Assembly: GCA_029339505.1 (NCBI GenBank)
Contig: JAQISU010000114.1
Location: 4,328,001-4,392,000, forward strand
DNA from: Unio delphinus
Lineage: Eukaryota > Mollusca > Bivalvia > Unionida > Unionidae
Reading direction: 5' to 3'
Length of the DNA: 64,000 nucleotides
Shown: in pieces, positions 18,230 to 32,000 of the stretch
How the letters are laid out: the number at the start of each line of letters is the position of its first letter
Position numbering within the stretch: position 1 is the first letter of the stretch
Made by a program: the position numbers and the translations under genes
The notes under the pieces: model-generated
What the model was told of the DNA's origin: nothing
The model's database searches: none
Seen by the model: the letters and a program-made list of their open reading frames with translations, nothing else

Positions 18230-21200
18230 AAAAGAGAACAGTTCAGTCGCGCAAATGCAACATTATAAAATTACAAATCAGTACATAGAGCTTCCAAAAC
18301 AATTTGTTTTTAATGTACAATGGGAAATAATCAATTTCATTGTCAAATTAAATTGTTTTATTTTCTTGGAGAGGGGGTATAGTCGAGAACAGCTATCATC
18401 AAAACAGTTTTCTGATGATTCAATCAAAGCATAGTCGTAACCTAAATATTTTATACTTTTTGCTCAATTTTACTTATCTTATAGTAGTTTAACTATCCAT
18501 AACAAAAAAAAAAAAACACTAGGCCAGAAATATTCATATTTTGAACAAATAAAGACACAAAATAGCCCGTCATAATGTTCCTGTAATAATTATGGTCTAC
18601 ATGAAAAGTAATCTGGTTATGGGCACAACCAAGCAGATGAGCCAAAAAACTGTGGAATCATTCGTTGCTCCTAATGCCACGGCTATGCAAAGCCTACCCA
18701 CATGCCACAAACGATATAAAGACCGAAAACAAATCTCGAGTAAATCGCAATTTCTGTGTATGATTCAACATCGTTGCTGTTCCAATGACTGTGCGCAACG
18801 TGAGAATTATAAATGACATCATTTAACAGTCACAGATTTATCTCTGGGGATATGGTGCCTGCATTTATCTAAGTAGGGTGGTTAAGATTACAATTTCAGT
18901 GTAAGACCAATACATGTCATAGCAATTTTTCTGTATTTGTCTACGTCAGCAATGATTACTTTTGGGATTAATTACATGCAAACATGATAAACATTTCAGG
19001 AACCGATCGCAAGAGAGGTATCAAACATATAATTTCGGCATTCAATAAATCTATACATTTAATTCAGCCTTTTCTTTGAGATCGTGTAAATAACAAACGA
19101 TAGGAAAAATATGCCGAAAGGAAATTCATTATCCTTAAAATAAATTTTAAAAATGGTTAGTTTTGTAATATTTCTAGTTCTGTGTGTGAGTCTGTGTGTG
19201 TATTTAACTTAAAGAAAGATGTTCTTGTTACATCAAATTCGCAAATGTGTCACATTCTATATGCATTCTGACAAATGTTATCGGGCATCCAGTAGTTATC
19301 CCGTATAAAGTCCGACATAGAGATTCAGAACATATCGTGAATACATACGTAATAGCTTAATCTCGTTTTAAGAAAACCATATATCGTCCTCATACATCAT
19401 TTAAACCTTCTGGAAAGATGAAAGTAATTTTACAAACAGTCAAGTAAACATTGAGAATGGTAACATTAAAGATATCATGTTTAAATATCCAATCCAAAAT
19501 GGAATGCTTTATTGGGACAATACATATTCAAAAAAAGCACTAACTATGTGCAGACAGGGGTATGTACTTAATTAAGCGGTTGTCAAACCCTGGCGCGATT
19601 CCCGCTAGAAGTCACAAGGGTGCCCCAACTTTCAAAGACTTCCATACAACTTCAGTTGTAAATTAGAAAGGCCGACGTGCTCTTTCTATGCATAAATTTT
19701 ACTCTAATTAAGGCAATACCAAAAATCTCAATTCTGCCAAATATATATAAGTCATACATCTGCGATGTTTCTCTTTATCATGTTTCCGTACCGGCAGCAG
19801 TTCACGTAGTAGAAACTATACAACTCCTCCCTAAACAGGGATCTGTTTTAACTGCGCCACCAGAGGCCAGTCAGTGTATGGTTTCCAGGCCGATTCTCCA
19901 TTATAACTGCACCACATTTGCCAACATGGCGGCATCAACGGTATCTGTGGAGTCCCTTCTTATGTATTACTATGTGTAATTTACCGGTTTCCTACTGTAA
20001 ATTAGACCACTACAGTCACACCACTAGATTTTAATATGGACTATGTTACTAGATTTTGACCCGAAGTCACTACTAGTGAACCATTGCATAATGAAAACTC
20101 ACTAACACTTTACTCCGTGACACATCCTCCTAGTAATTGGCTAATTATTTCGGGCTTAGGATATTTCCATTACACCGAATTCAAATAATCACACAGGTAA
20201 TCACACAAATCTAAGAATTCCTTAAAACTGGGCGCTATCAAATGCGCATACTCCAAATTGCATACATCATCATCATCCTAGTAGTAAGGGTAACAATACC
20301 AATATATCATAATCACCAATCGGGTAGCCATACTAGATGTCAGATAGGTACCATTTTCATTTAAGGTAAACTAAACAACTTCAAGAATATTTTATGTCTT
20401 TATATTTAAGATATATCTATGCCTTCAGGAGAAATACCAATAACAATATTGTCAAGATGGCCGCGGTTATAGTTATACTGGACGTCACATAGGCACAATT
20501 TTCATTTGAGACAGACTAGGCATCAAACGAATTCGTTTAGTCATAAACATATATCAATATGATCATCCAATAAGGACAGTTTTCCTAATGGATATTGTGA
20601 CAGCCATATTGGATGTCAGAGTTGCACCAATTGTGTATTTTTTAAGACCGGCTATAATATGGGCTAACTGGGTTAACATGGCATAGTCTAGGAAGATTTG
20701 TGTACGGAGAGTAGACGGACAACAGACTGTCTCATACTTTGTTTGATCTATGACGAGTAGAGCTAAAGGTACATATGGACATAAATGAGAGTGAACATTT
20801 CATGAAAATTTTTTTTAGAAGATTTTGCGAATATTATGTATTGCAATATTAAAAGGAACTAAGAGGTTATTACTATTCATGAATTTTGATAATGTGATAG
20901 TGGATGTTACATCGATGTGTATACGTTATTTGTCTCTTTAAATGCAGATTAATTATAATATTCTTCAAGACAACACCCATGGAAGAGTATGAAATACATT
21001 AGTATGGTTATGTAGATACTATTATCAAAACATTAGATTTTCATTAATATACACAATTGTTAAACTATTATCAAAACATTAGATTTTCATTAATATACAC
21101 AATTGTTAAGTCACTTAAAATTGCTATGTTATATATATCAATTAGAATACTCATATGTCACTATACACATTTAAAATGTTCTGTTTTCAAACCATCCAAT

Positions 21201-23719
21201 CAAATCTGGAAGGTTGCAGGCGTAAGGAAAAGACAATATAGGAATCCCATCATAATTTATAAAAATATTTTGAGATACTCAGGTTTCACTGTGTCAGGGG
21301 AAATAAACCCTGTATAATATTCATGAAGTTGGTCATATCGTAAAAGAGATATGTTTTGCCAAGTTTATTTCTCTTTTTTAAGCACATACTTAAAATTTGC
21401 ATGTAATTTTGTCGTAAACTATGGGGAAGATTCGGTAACAAAACTGAGTCACTTGGTTTGAAAAGCTACATAATTAAATCCAAGCTATGTGCATTGCATG
21501 GACATTTTTATGATGTAGCTATTGGAACAATTTAAGATCAAATAGCAAAAGTGGAAAACAGTTTATTAACTAGGTATCAAATTGTACAGTGTGTCACTTG
21601 TTCTGTTTCCTAAAGTAAAAGGGCGTAACTCGTTACCACTGTTATGAATGAGATGCATGGTCTATATATTTGTTTCTCAGTACGAAATTTTCCTGTGTTT
21701 AAGTCATAATAAATCATGCTAATCTAATATACTTCGATGATGAAGTTCTTTTAATAGGTTATCGGGCATTTATTTGATAGGATGGGCTGTAAACAAAGCA
21801 ACGTACATTGGGTCACATATTTCACTTCCAACGTAGAATCACTGCCTCATTACTCTCTGTGCAGTATCAGCAGAAAATACAGACAACCACACCAAAGTGT
21901 TCATATTCCAAAATCTGTAAGCATTACCTTTAAATCAATACAAACAATGATTAAATATATCTCTTGCATCATCATCGAAATTAAAGAGGACACATAGCTT
22001 TTAAACTAGACTAGGTTTACATTCGTGTATAGTTCACTGGAATTAATAATTGTGACCAGGTGGAATATTACGCTTCACGGTTCAGAGAACACTTAAATGT
22101 GTTGTTGGTAAACCTTTGCCTTTATGATTGGTTCGAATAAACTAAGGAAAACCTAGTCTGTAATAGTATGTAGAACATATGTTGGAAAACCAACACCTGA
22201 GTGAGAATTACTCAATGAGTGATACAGGTCGAATTAGTTCCATGTCGAGGAAGAATGTAGATGTACTATTATGATCCCTAATTCTTCCAGTAAAATAATG
22301 TGAAGAATTATTTGCGATATACCTGGCACCCAGTGGGACAAAAACTTGATTTTGAAGTAATTAAATAGATTCCATCAGTTTGGTCAGAAAGGTCCATAGT
22401 TCGGAAGGCTATGGTAACAAAGAAAAGAGAAGTGTTCACATAATCTTCACGTTGCAAACGCAAGCTCTTTCCCTATGTAATAATTCATAAAAGCATGCAA
22501 CTCAAAATAGTTGCAATTCAACTGTTTTTAAGATATTCTGTTTCTATTTAACCCAGTGTATATACTGCCATAGGTGGCTAGCTATGCTTCCTTGCCGACC
22601 ATTGGTATTTCACGGATGTCAGTTCATTCGTAACCTGGTCAGTTTGTAACCAGGATGTTTCATATCCGGCATTGAGCCTGGTTTTCCAAATGGTATCACT
22701 ATCATAATCATTATACGTTGCTTGGTACTTTGGCATTCTGGGTTCGCAGACGAATGCACACCGCCTCAACAGGTAACCAACAGAAAGCTGGCTTTTGGTG
22801 CAATTATCCCAAATATGAAAATGAGGCATTTTATGTAGCTTACGCGTGCAAGCTGGTGCCTTTTCAGCTTACAATCCGAAGCTAACATTATTTCAAGGGA
22901 AAGGAACTATGTTAATCGGTCAATTAATGATTTCAAAAGTGTGGACGACTGCACTGGTGCATACCCGTTGGCTGAGTCTCCTTCGCATCCTGAGTTTATT
23001 GCGGGCGACCTGAGTCTGAGGTGACTAATTGAAACTGAATTGTCTAAATTTGAGTCACTGTCTTGAAGTACTGGTATTTAGTTACGACTATATTTATATG
23101 ATAGTACTGGTGCTCGGCCTTGGTCAGAGTAGTTGTCTAATTTCGATAGTCTTAGTTTTTCTGGATTAGAGTTGGATTATGCTATTATATCGATGGATGT
23201 GGACTGGTCTAGTTTTCAGACTATAAGGGTTGATCCCATTTGTACTATTTATCTTTATATTTGGTCTATTTTATGGAATTAGTATAAATCTGATATGGGT
23301 CCGAGGTCTGAAAGCAGATACACATCAAGAGTTTGGTGCAGTGTCATTCGATATGTGCGGTTGTTTTTACTGCTTGTCTGTATATTTATCTTGTAATACC
23401 ATTATTACATTTGTCGGCACCACTGACTGAGGGCTCAGAGCCGTGCATATCTATATCACTACTTCAATTTAGCCAGGGTGTGTATTATGTATTCATTTAA
23501 ACAAATTGGGAACACCCCACCAAAAAGCTGCAAAAGCCAAAACCTTTACAATATATTTCTCTGTTATTTTGTTTAATGTACTTTACAATATGACGTTTTA
23601 TCATTTTAAAAATAAAATATATAATCGCAAGATCTAGCAATTATATTATGTTAAATGCAACTAATGTTAACAGAAAATACAATATCTTGTGTAGTAATAC
23701 TGCTTCTGAAATATCCTAG
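18230..23719. other. Non-genic stretch
   Basis: No gene or family recognised. A 46-bp exact tandem repeat (ACTATTATCAAAACATTAGA...) sits at 21018-21109. At about 20320-20640 a loosely repeated theme (GCCATACTAGATGTCAGATAGG, ATTTTCATTTAAG) suggests an old decayed repeat. The longer frames (19677-19979, 22578-22829) show no motif. It is duplicated in copy B. Confidence 0.4.
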
Positions 23720-23925
23720 AGCAGCAGAGAGGGTGAACAGACCACGTTTTCAAGCAAAAATAATGCTTCCTACGAAACCTTATTTTAACCAAAAAAAATA
23801 AGTCTCCATTTAGCAAACGGAGACTTTACGATTTTTTAATCAATTTTGGTCGCAACGATGTGGTCATCCACCCTCTCTGCTGCTTAGTGATTTCAGTTCT
23901 GGGTTAACAAAAATAATAAATGATT

Positions 23926-24597
23926 TCAACCAAATATTTGATCGAGTCCGATACGATATCGTGTCCGAGGATCATGTAAATTTATTGTTACAAATCCATG
24001 CGGGGTTGACTGAGCATGACTAAAGAAATTTTTAAATTGATTGAAGTCCATATCGGAACACCATGTCTGCCAAATATTTCGTAGCGTATGTGTATCAACG
24101 CCGTTAAACACAGCAAGAATATTACAGTTATCTCTGATCACTTTTGGAATCTGAGTGTAGCGTTGAGTGACATATATCACATCAGTGTTTTTGTGACGCC
24201 CCCGGGAAAATATTCTAGCTGGGTTTTTTTGATTGTCTAACATCACATCGTCGTATACGACTAAATTGTTAATACTCCCATCAAGGTCATCCACGGATGG
24301 CGCCTCGTCAATATCAGTTATAAAATCAATGGCGTTCTCACCTTTAATTTCTGATGCATTCTCGTTAAAATCTTTTAACACTTCATAACATCGTTGATCA
24401 TCTACGCTAGGGGCAATTAAATACAACTTATCCCACTTCATCCATCTCATTATTAAATTGAGCAACAATTGCGTTTTACCGGATCCAGATGGCCCGATTA
24501 TAATTGCACGGATAGAGTTTGGTAGCGCTGCATGATGCTTAACTGGTTCTCTTATTTTAGTCGCTGAAAAATCAATTATATTCATATCTCTATACAT
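23926..24597 (-). CDS. ATP: Polinton A32-like DNA-packaging ATPase, intact copy
   Basis: A 223-residue FtsK/HerA-type ATPase of the kind that pumps genomes into double-jelly-roll capsids. Residues 35-42 are the Walker A loop GPSGSGKT. Residues 111-117 (NLVVYDD) are the Walker B strand with its acidic pair, and VIYVTQR near 150 fits the downstream sensor strand. The C-terminus ends inside the terminal inverted repeat. Start MYRDMNII is used because it faces the zinc-ribbon gene start 5 bp away; Met5 is an alternative. The reading frame is open here, whereas the copy in the complete element (34754-35424) has lost one G. Whether a promoter is present is unclear, since any signal must lie in the neighbouring zinc-ribbon sequence. 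Confidence 0.88.
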   Translation of the reverse strand: MYRDMNIIDFSATKIREPVKHHAALPNSIRAIIIGPSGSGKTQLLLNLIMRWMKWDKLYLIAPSVDDQRCYEVLKDFNENASEIKGENAIDFITDIDEAPSVDDLDGSINNLVVYDDVMLDNQKNPARIFSRGRHKNTDVIYVTQRYTQIPKVIRDNCNILAVFNGVDTHTLRNIWQTWCSDMDFNQFKNFFSHAQSTPHGFVTINLHDPRTRYRIGLDQIFG

Positions 24598-24602
24598 AAA
24601 TT

Positions 24603-24721
24603 ATGGATCTATATTGTGTGAAGTGTAAAACGCGTACTAGCACAAATGATGTGACGACGGTTACAACTAAAAATAACAGATCAGCACTAACTGGTAGATG
24701 TGCAACATGTGGTATAAAAAA
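24603..24721 (+). pseudogene. Truncated zinc-ribbon gene start
   Basis: The first 40 codons of the Polinton zinc-ribbon gene (both CxxC pairs present) are cut off by the duplication joint, after which the frame enters unrelated host DNA. Confidence 0.85.
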
Positions 24722-25383
24722 GTAAAGTTAAATAAATATGTTGTCAATTAAGCTTTCTGAGACTGATATGCCATTCGTTCACAAACAGCTTATACTAAGC
24801 ACCATAGCACTTTGAAATAGTTGAATTAAAAAGTTGTTTAAAAATGACACATCGATTGCTTTTATTTTTGAAATAACAATCATGAAAATAATCCATATAG
24901 CTTAATTTCCAGCAAGATCATGTAATAATTTTATTTCACTTTTTATAAAATGTTGATCCGATATAATATGTCTGCAGAATAAAGTTAATAAAAAAGAACT
25001 TCTGGAAGAGTCCAGATATGTATACGAATATTCAGTTATTAAATTCTAGTAATAAGAAAACCTTATGTTCTCCTGCTAGTATTAAGTGTTTGTATGTGAG
25101 TGTTGAAAATAAGACATATTATTATATTTAGGGTACATTTTGATATAATGGTTAATAATTTTCCAACCTCTCCATTCCAGAATGTGCTGATTAATATATA
25201 TATTTTTCTTTGTATTATGTATAATATGTATTAGCCACTTAATGTTGCATTATGTAATCTATAAGAATATATATAGTTGTTAGAAGAAACGATTTAATTT
25301 ACTTGTAGGTCTTCTGGAGGTGAACAATGTATTTGATTTGCTTTTTATTTGTCTCATTTCTTGCATATTGTTTCCAATTGCAG

Positions 25384-25698
25384 GTCCACTTTAACTTTAT
25401 CCTAAGTACGTTGTGGTTCATGGCCGTTTTCCCTATTTTCATCATATCCATTATCCTACCCATGGGCGAGTACAGATATCATTACTCAAGTGGATTTGTC
25501 GCCGTACCCGTAGTCGTGGCCATTCTCAACGGCCTCTTGAGTTTCAGCTCAATAAGTTTTGCAGTCTGCGCAATCTGGAAGGCTGCCCGAAATGTTGTTC
25601 TCAATGCAAAACTTGCCACACTGCAACAAGTCGATGGACGTAATGGCATACAAATATTTCAAGCCACTAATGGTCAACCGATGTGGATTCTGCGATAA
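25384..25698 (+). pseudogene. Orphan duplicate of the last exon of the four-transmembrane gene
   Basis: An identical copy of exon 3 (14556-14870) with its acceptor site and a polyadenylation signal at 25896-25901, but with no upstream exons of its own. It could be silent, or it could act as an alternative last exon spliced from exon 2 about 15 kb upstream. The encoded protein would be the same. Confidence 0.75.
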
Positions 25699-28600
25699 TG
25701 GTAACATTTCAGTAACAAGGGACTAAGTACATCTGATATCGTCCCCAATTTCCAGCATCCGATGATGCGAGTTCATCCAATCTATATTGTTTTCATGCAA
25801 GTTGCAAATACTAAATTGTATACAAGTTTTAATTTTCAGTATTTGAATCAAAATGTTTGCACTTCATGTAACAAATGTAAAAAAATCGTTGATTCAATAA
25901 AACCAAACTAGCATTGCTTATTTTTTCTTATGCATTTGTGAAATGTTAGTCGACGAGCATAGTTAAGTTGATATCGGTAATGTTGAAAGGTTTGGTTTAC
26001 GTATTGAATTAGTTCAAGAAGCAAAGATGGATAATATAATCCCATAAGTAACAAATCTGGAAGTCTTGAGTGTTTAGTATATGTAATTATTGAAGATACT
26101 TATATTTTCTTTTAAGATGACGATAGCAAATTTTGATTCCCCTGTAACCAGGTAAATAAAAAAGTAATAAATAACAAAGTCAATACCCATTGGCTAATAT
26201 CACTAATCCAGTCATAGAGGCCTATATATGAGAAGATATATAAGATAAGACTATTCAGGATTTATATTTAAGAGATCGTTTAACTGTACAACCAATAATA
26301 ATATGTGTATCTTTGAAAAGAAGGCAACTTCAGACTATTTTATAAAATGTAAAGCTTGTTAAAAGTTGGAATTCAGGATTATTTTCCCAAGTACATTTCA
26401 TAATTATGTTTTGTATTCTTCAATTTAAGGGAAACGTACATTTCATTGTACGGGTCAAATCCAATGCAAGTACAAGGAATAATGCTAGTTGACGTCTTAA
26501 TTTGGTAGCGATGGGGTATATGTCAAGCAAGTGCAAGGACAAGATAGAATACTTTTCAACTTCTTTGCTTGGCAACGATGGGGTCTATGTCAGGCAAACG
26601 CCAGGGAAAGGCATACAATTTGTCAACTTCTTTCTTTGGTCGCTACTGAGGTTGCCCGTTTTGGTTATTTATGTGCCACAAATTAATAACCTGGAAATCC
26701 ATAACAGATAGTACATTTAAATATAGCTTTTATCTTTAGAGAATAATAGAGTAAAATCAATTAATTGATAATGTATTCAGTTGTAAGGATTTCACATGTT
26801 GAAACAAACCTTGATTTCTTTTACATAGTAAAATGTTTGGTCCGGTATTTGAGCACCTGTACATGTAAATACAGCCAAGGCATTATGAAATGTCAATATA
26901 AGTTTAGGTGTCACATCGGGAATTTTACAAATTAGACAAGAGACGTTTGACAATCTGGGAGACATTACATGAATCATCAATATTCCCCGTCCAGCTATTC
27001 AACCAACCAATCAATCAACCTGTCTATTTATATTGCTAATCTTCTCCTTGCCTACATTACCTGTATCCTACCTACAAACCTACCGAAAGGCTAGGTACGA
27101 TATCTTCTGCCTTAGTTTAATATCCATATTACTTCCTTGTCACTCATTATCTGGGGTCTAAATTATTAGGTAAAACATGTATGAAGAATATATTAAATTA
27201 CCAAACAACAGATCTGTTCAAATATTATATATGTGCATGGAAACATTAAGACACGTAATAAATGCAAAGTATATTGCAACATATGACTTCACAAATTGCG
27301 TGAGCTGCATAAAATGTAGCACAGTATATGCAAAATTGCCATGTACACGCCCATAATCTGTGAAACAATTACAGATATAGCATAAAACATCTTTCAATTG
27401 TGTGACATTATAATATTATATTCCACTTCGTTCAATTATGAACTGAATCTATTTTGTTCACGTATATTGACTAAGCTGTTGCACAGACTGGTTCAAGTAT
27501 ATTGTTTTTCATAGGCCCTAGCGAATTATATGCATTTCGCTACTCTATCATCTCTGGAAGTTAATCAAACGATAGTATTTCGGAAACAAATCATATGAAG
27601 TTGAACCGAAAAGTATCACTTAAAATTAAACTTATTTCAACTAACATCCTTAACACCACTTCGGTGTCATATATGAATCACAGAGCAGCATGGGTCAGCG
27701 GCTGTGAATAATTGATTGAACAAAATTGTCTGTAATGGGTATTGAACACACTGTTATTGGATAGGGAACAAAAACCGTCTGTTTTGTTTGTTATTGTTAC
27801 AACATTGGCATCATATGAATTTCTTTCGTGAAATAATATACATCAAACTAGCAGTGATTTAAAAACTGGAACTAAAAATAGTTTCATTGGTTTTATAATA
27901 ACTTGGATTGGAAATAATTTAGCATTTTGTATTTGTAACGTTGTTTTCTAGGGTATATTTGCTAATACCGTAAGAGGAGGTACAATTGAATATTTTTAAA
28001 TTGATGAACATATTTCTTCGATCTCGCACTTAGCAATACCTACTGTATACGTGATTAATATACACAAAAAGGTGATGAATAACAATATAATAACATATCT
28101 ACATAACCAAACAACACAAATAAGTTTCCTCAATTTCTTTACTCGATTGACATATTTAATTTGTCAATTACATGAACTGATATTCACCGTGAGAACGTTT
28201 CCACCTGTCCCTGCTACTTCATTGTCTGGTACTCCAGTACTCCTATCTTCCCTCGATTACGTTGTCTTCTAGGGTATATTTGCTAATATCGTCCTAAATG
28301 GATATCAAGAGCATGATTTAAAGCATGGCAGTCTTTTGTCTAAACAAATATGTTTTCGAATAATTGTCTCCGTCGATATCTACACATTTCATTTGTTGTA
28401 CCGTGCTTGGTAAAATGGGTGAATTAATAGCATGCCCCATCTTCAATTTAACATGAGCTATTTTCTACACGTTAGTTAGGCGGAAGTTGGCAATATGGCT
28501 CAGCATGTGATAATTTGCGGGAATGTGTGTGCATGCACAGCTGTGGTAACTTGTTTGTTACAAACTAATGTCTATGTAAGAACTCTCGCCGCAAGAGAGT

Positions 28601-28837
28601 GTACATTGTATGCATGTTCATATGTGATGAGATTAATAGAACATTGCATACTTCATTGGTAGCGAGTTGCTTTATCTACCCTTAATTTAATTATTAAATT
28701 TTAATTTTATGAAGATATTCAACAAAAGAGTGTGACTCTGTGTGTGTGTGTGTGATTTGGATTTTTAAAGCAGCTTTAACAATTTTCCAGTCATATCGCT
28801 ACGATGTCTGCAGTGTGACAGTTTATAGTAATGTCCA

Positions 28838-29056
28838 TTATTTGGCATCATGCCACAGACATGTAGCATGATGTCCCACCCAGTCACATCCTGACACCAG
28901 ACCGACCAGTCCTAACACTAACCTCTTATTGCTAAGCGCCAAACGAGGCAGCTGTTGGTACCATTTTTGGAAGCCTTTTGTTCGGCCAGAGATCGAACCC
29001 ACGACTACTGCGTTCGAGGCGGACGCTCTAAACACTAGGCCACCGGAGCGGGTAAA
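28838..29056 (-). mobile_element. tRNA-derived SINE, copy B
   Basis: The same insertion as 18010-18228, carried along by the duplication: A box and B box on the minus strand, no new target-site duplication. Confidence 0.8.
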
Positions 29057-32000
29057 CAAAAGAGAACAGTTCAGTCGCGCAAATGCAACATTATAAAATT
29101 ACAAATCAGTACATAGAGCTTCCAAAACAATTTGTTTTTAATGTACAATGGGAAATAATCAATTTCATTGTCAAATTAAATTGTTTTATTTTCTTGGAGA
29201 GGGGGTATAGTCGAGAACAGCTATCATCAAAACAGTTTTCTGATGATTCAATCAAAGCATAGTCGTAACCTAAATATTTTATACTTTTTGCTCAATTTTA
29301 CTTATCTTATAGTAGTTTAACTATCCATAACAAAAAAAAAAAACACTAGGCCAGAAATATTCATATTTTGAACAAATAAAGACACAAAATAGCCCGTCAT
29401 AATGTTCCTGTAATAATTATGGTCTACATGAAAAGTAATCTGGTTATGGGCACAACCAAGCAGATGAGCCAAAAAACTGTGGAATCATTCGTTGCTCCTA
29501 ATGCCACGGCTATGCAAAGCCTACCCACATGCCACAAACGATATAAAGACCGAAAACAAATCTCGAGTAAATCGCAATTTCTGTGTATGATTCAACATCG
29601 TTGCTGTTCCAATGACTGTGCGCAACGTGAGAATTACAAATGACATCATTTAACAGTCACAGATTTATCTCTGGGGATATGGTGCCTGCATTTATCTAAG
29701 TAGGGTGGTTAAGATTACAATTTCAGTGTAAGACCAATACATGTCATAGCAATTTTTCTGTATTTGTCTACGTCAGCAATGATTACTTTTGGGATTAATT
29801 ACATGCAAACATGATAAACATTTCAGGAACCGATCGCAAGAGAGGTATCAAACATATAATTTCGGCATTCAATAAATCTATACATTTAATTCAGCCTTTT
29901 CTTTGAGATCGTGTAAATAACAAACGATAGGAAAAATATGCCGAAAGGAAATTCATTATCCTTAAAATAAATTTTAAAAATGGTTAGTTTTGTAATATTT
30001 CTAGTTCTGTGTGTGAGTCTGTGTGTGTATTTAACTTAAAGAAAAGTGTTCTTGTTACATCAAATTCGCAAATGTGTCACATTCTATATGCATTCTGACA
30101 AATGTTATCGGGCATCCAGTAGTTATCCCGTATAAAGTCCGACATAGAGATTCAGAACATATCGTGAATACATACGTAATAGCTTAATCTCGTTTTAAGA
30201 AAACCATATATCGTCCTCATACATCATTTAAACCTTCTGGAAAGATGAAAGTAATTTTACAAACAGTCAAGTAAACATTGAGAATGGTAACATTAAAGAT
30301 ATCATGTTTAAATATCCAATCCAAAATGGAATGCTTTATTGGGACAATACATATTCAAAAAAAGCACTAACTATGTGCAGACAGGGGTATGTACTTAATT
30401 AAGCGGTTGTCAAACCCTGGCGCGATTCCCGCTAGAAGTCACAAGGGTGCCCCAACTTTCAAAGACTTCCATACAACTTCAGTTGTAAATTAGAAAGGCC
30501 GACGTGCTCTTTCTATGCATAAATTTTACTCTAATTAAGGCAATACCAAAAATCTCAATTCTGCCAAATATATATAAGTCATACATCTGCGATGTTTCTC
30601 TTTATCATGTTTCCGTACCGGCAGCAGTTCACGTAGTAGAAACTATACAACTCCTCCCTAAACAGGGATCTGTTTTAACTGCGCCACCAGAGGCCAGTCA
30701 GTGTATGGTTTCCAGGCCGATTCTCCATTATAACTGCACCACATTTGCCAACATGGCGGCATCAACGGTATCTGTGGAGTCCCTTCTTATGTATTACTAT
30801 GTGTAATTTACCGGTTTCCTACTGTAAATTAGACCACTACAGTCACACCACTAGATTTTAATATGGACTATGTTACTAGATTTTGACCCGAAGTCACTAC
30901 TAGTGAACCATTGCATAATGAAAACTCACTAACACTTTACTCCGTGACACATCCTCCTAGTAATTGGCTAATTATTTCGGGCTTAGGATATTTCCATTAC
31001 ACCGAATTCAAATAATCACACAGGTAATCACACAAATCTAAGAATTCCTTAAAACTGGGCGCTATCAAATGCGCATACTCCAAATTGCATACATCATCAT
31101 CATCCTAGTAGTAAGGGTAACAATACCAATATATCATAATCACCAATCGGGTAGCCATACTAGATGTCAGATAGGTACCATTTTCATTTAAGGTAAACTA
31201 AACAACTTCAAGAATATTTTATGTCTTTATATTTAAGATATATCTATGCCTTCAGGAGAAATACCAATAACAATATTGTCAAGATGGCCGCGGTTATAGT
31301 TATACTGGACGTCACATAGGCACAATTTTCATTTGAGACAGACTAGGCATCAAACGAATTCGTTTAGTCATAAACATATATCAATATGATCATCCAATAA
31401 GGACAGTTTTCCTAATGGATATTGTGACAGCCATATTGGATGTCAGAGTTGCACCAATTGTGTATTTTTTAAGACCGGCTATAATATGGGCTAACTGGGT
31501 TAACATGGCATAGTCTAGGAAGATTTGTGTACGGAGAGTAGACGGACAACAGACTGTCTCATACTTTGTTTGATCTATGACGAGTAGAGCTAAAGGTACA
31601 TATGGACATAAATGAGAGTGAACATTTCATGAAAATTTTTTTTAGAAGATTTTGCGAATATTATGTATTGCAATATTAAAAGGAACTAAGAGGTTATTAC
31701 TATTCATGAATTTTGATAATGTGATAGTGGATGTTACATCGATGTGTATACGTTATTTGTCTCTTTAAATGCAGATTAATTATAATATTCTTCAAGACAA
31801 CACCCATGGAAGAGTATGAAATACATTAGTATGGTTATGTAGATACTATTATCAAAACATTAGATTTTCATTAATATACACAATTGTTAAACTATTATCA
31901 AAACATTAGATTTTCATTAATATACACAATTGTTAAGTCACTTAAAATTGCTATGTTATATATATCAATTAGAATACTCATATGTCACTATACACATTTA

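Larger units (their letters stand above)
23720..24721. mobile_element. Truncated Polinton left end (made by the tandem duplication)
   Basis: It begins with the same terminus (AGCAGCAGAGAGGGTG) and the same preceding TCCTAG as the complete element at 34547. It contains the whole terminal inverted repeat, an intact packaging ATPase on the minus strand, and the first 119 bp of the zinc-ribbon gene. It then stops exactly at the duplication joint. It therefore did not insert on its own; it is a copied end. Confidence 0.92.

Noticed and set aside
19677..19979. 100-residue frame present in both duplication copies
   Set aside because: Presence in both copies reflects the recent duplication, not conservation; no motif is visible.
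20280..20640. Possible older repeat family (GATGTCAGATAGG, TTTTCATTTAAG themes)
   Set aside because: Units are too diverged to define ends or a period by eye.
22578..22829. 83-residue minus-strand frame
   Set aside because: No recognisable domain or splice context; duplicated only because the whole region is.
23720..24721. An independent solo Polinton end or MITE insertion
   Set aside because: It has the same flank as the complete element and ends exactly at the duplication joint, so it was copied with host DNA.
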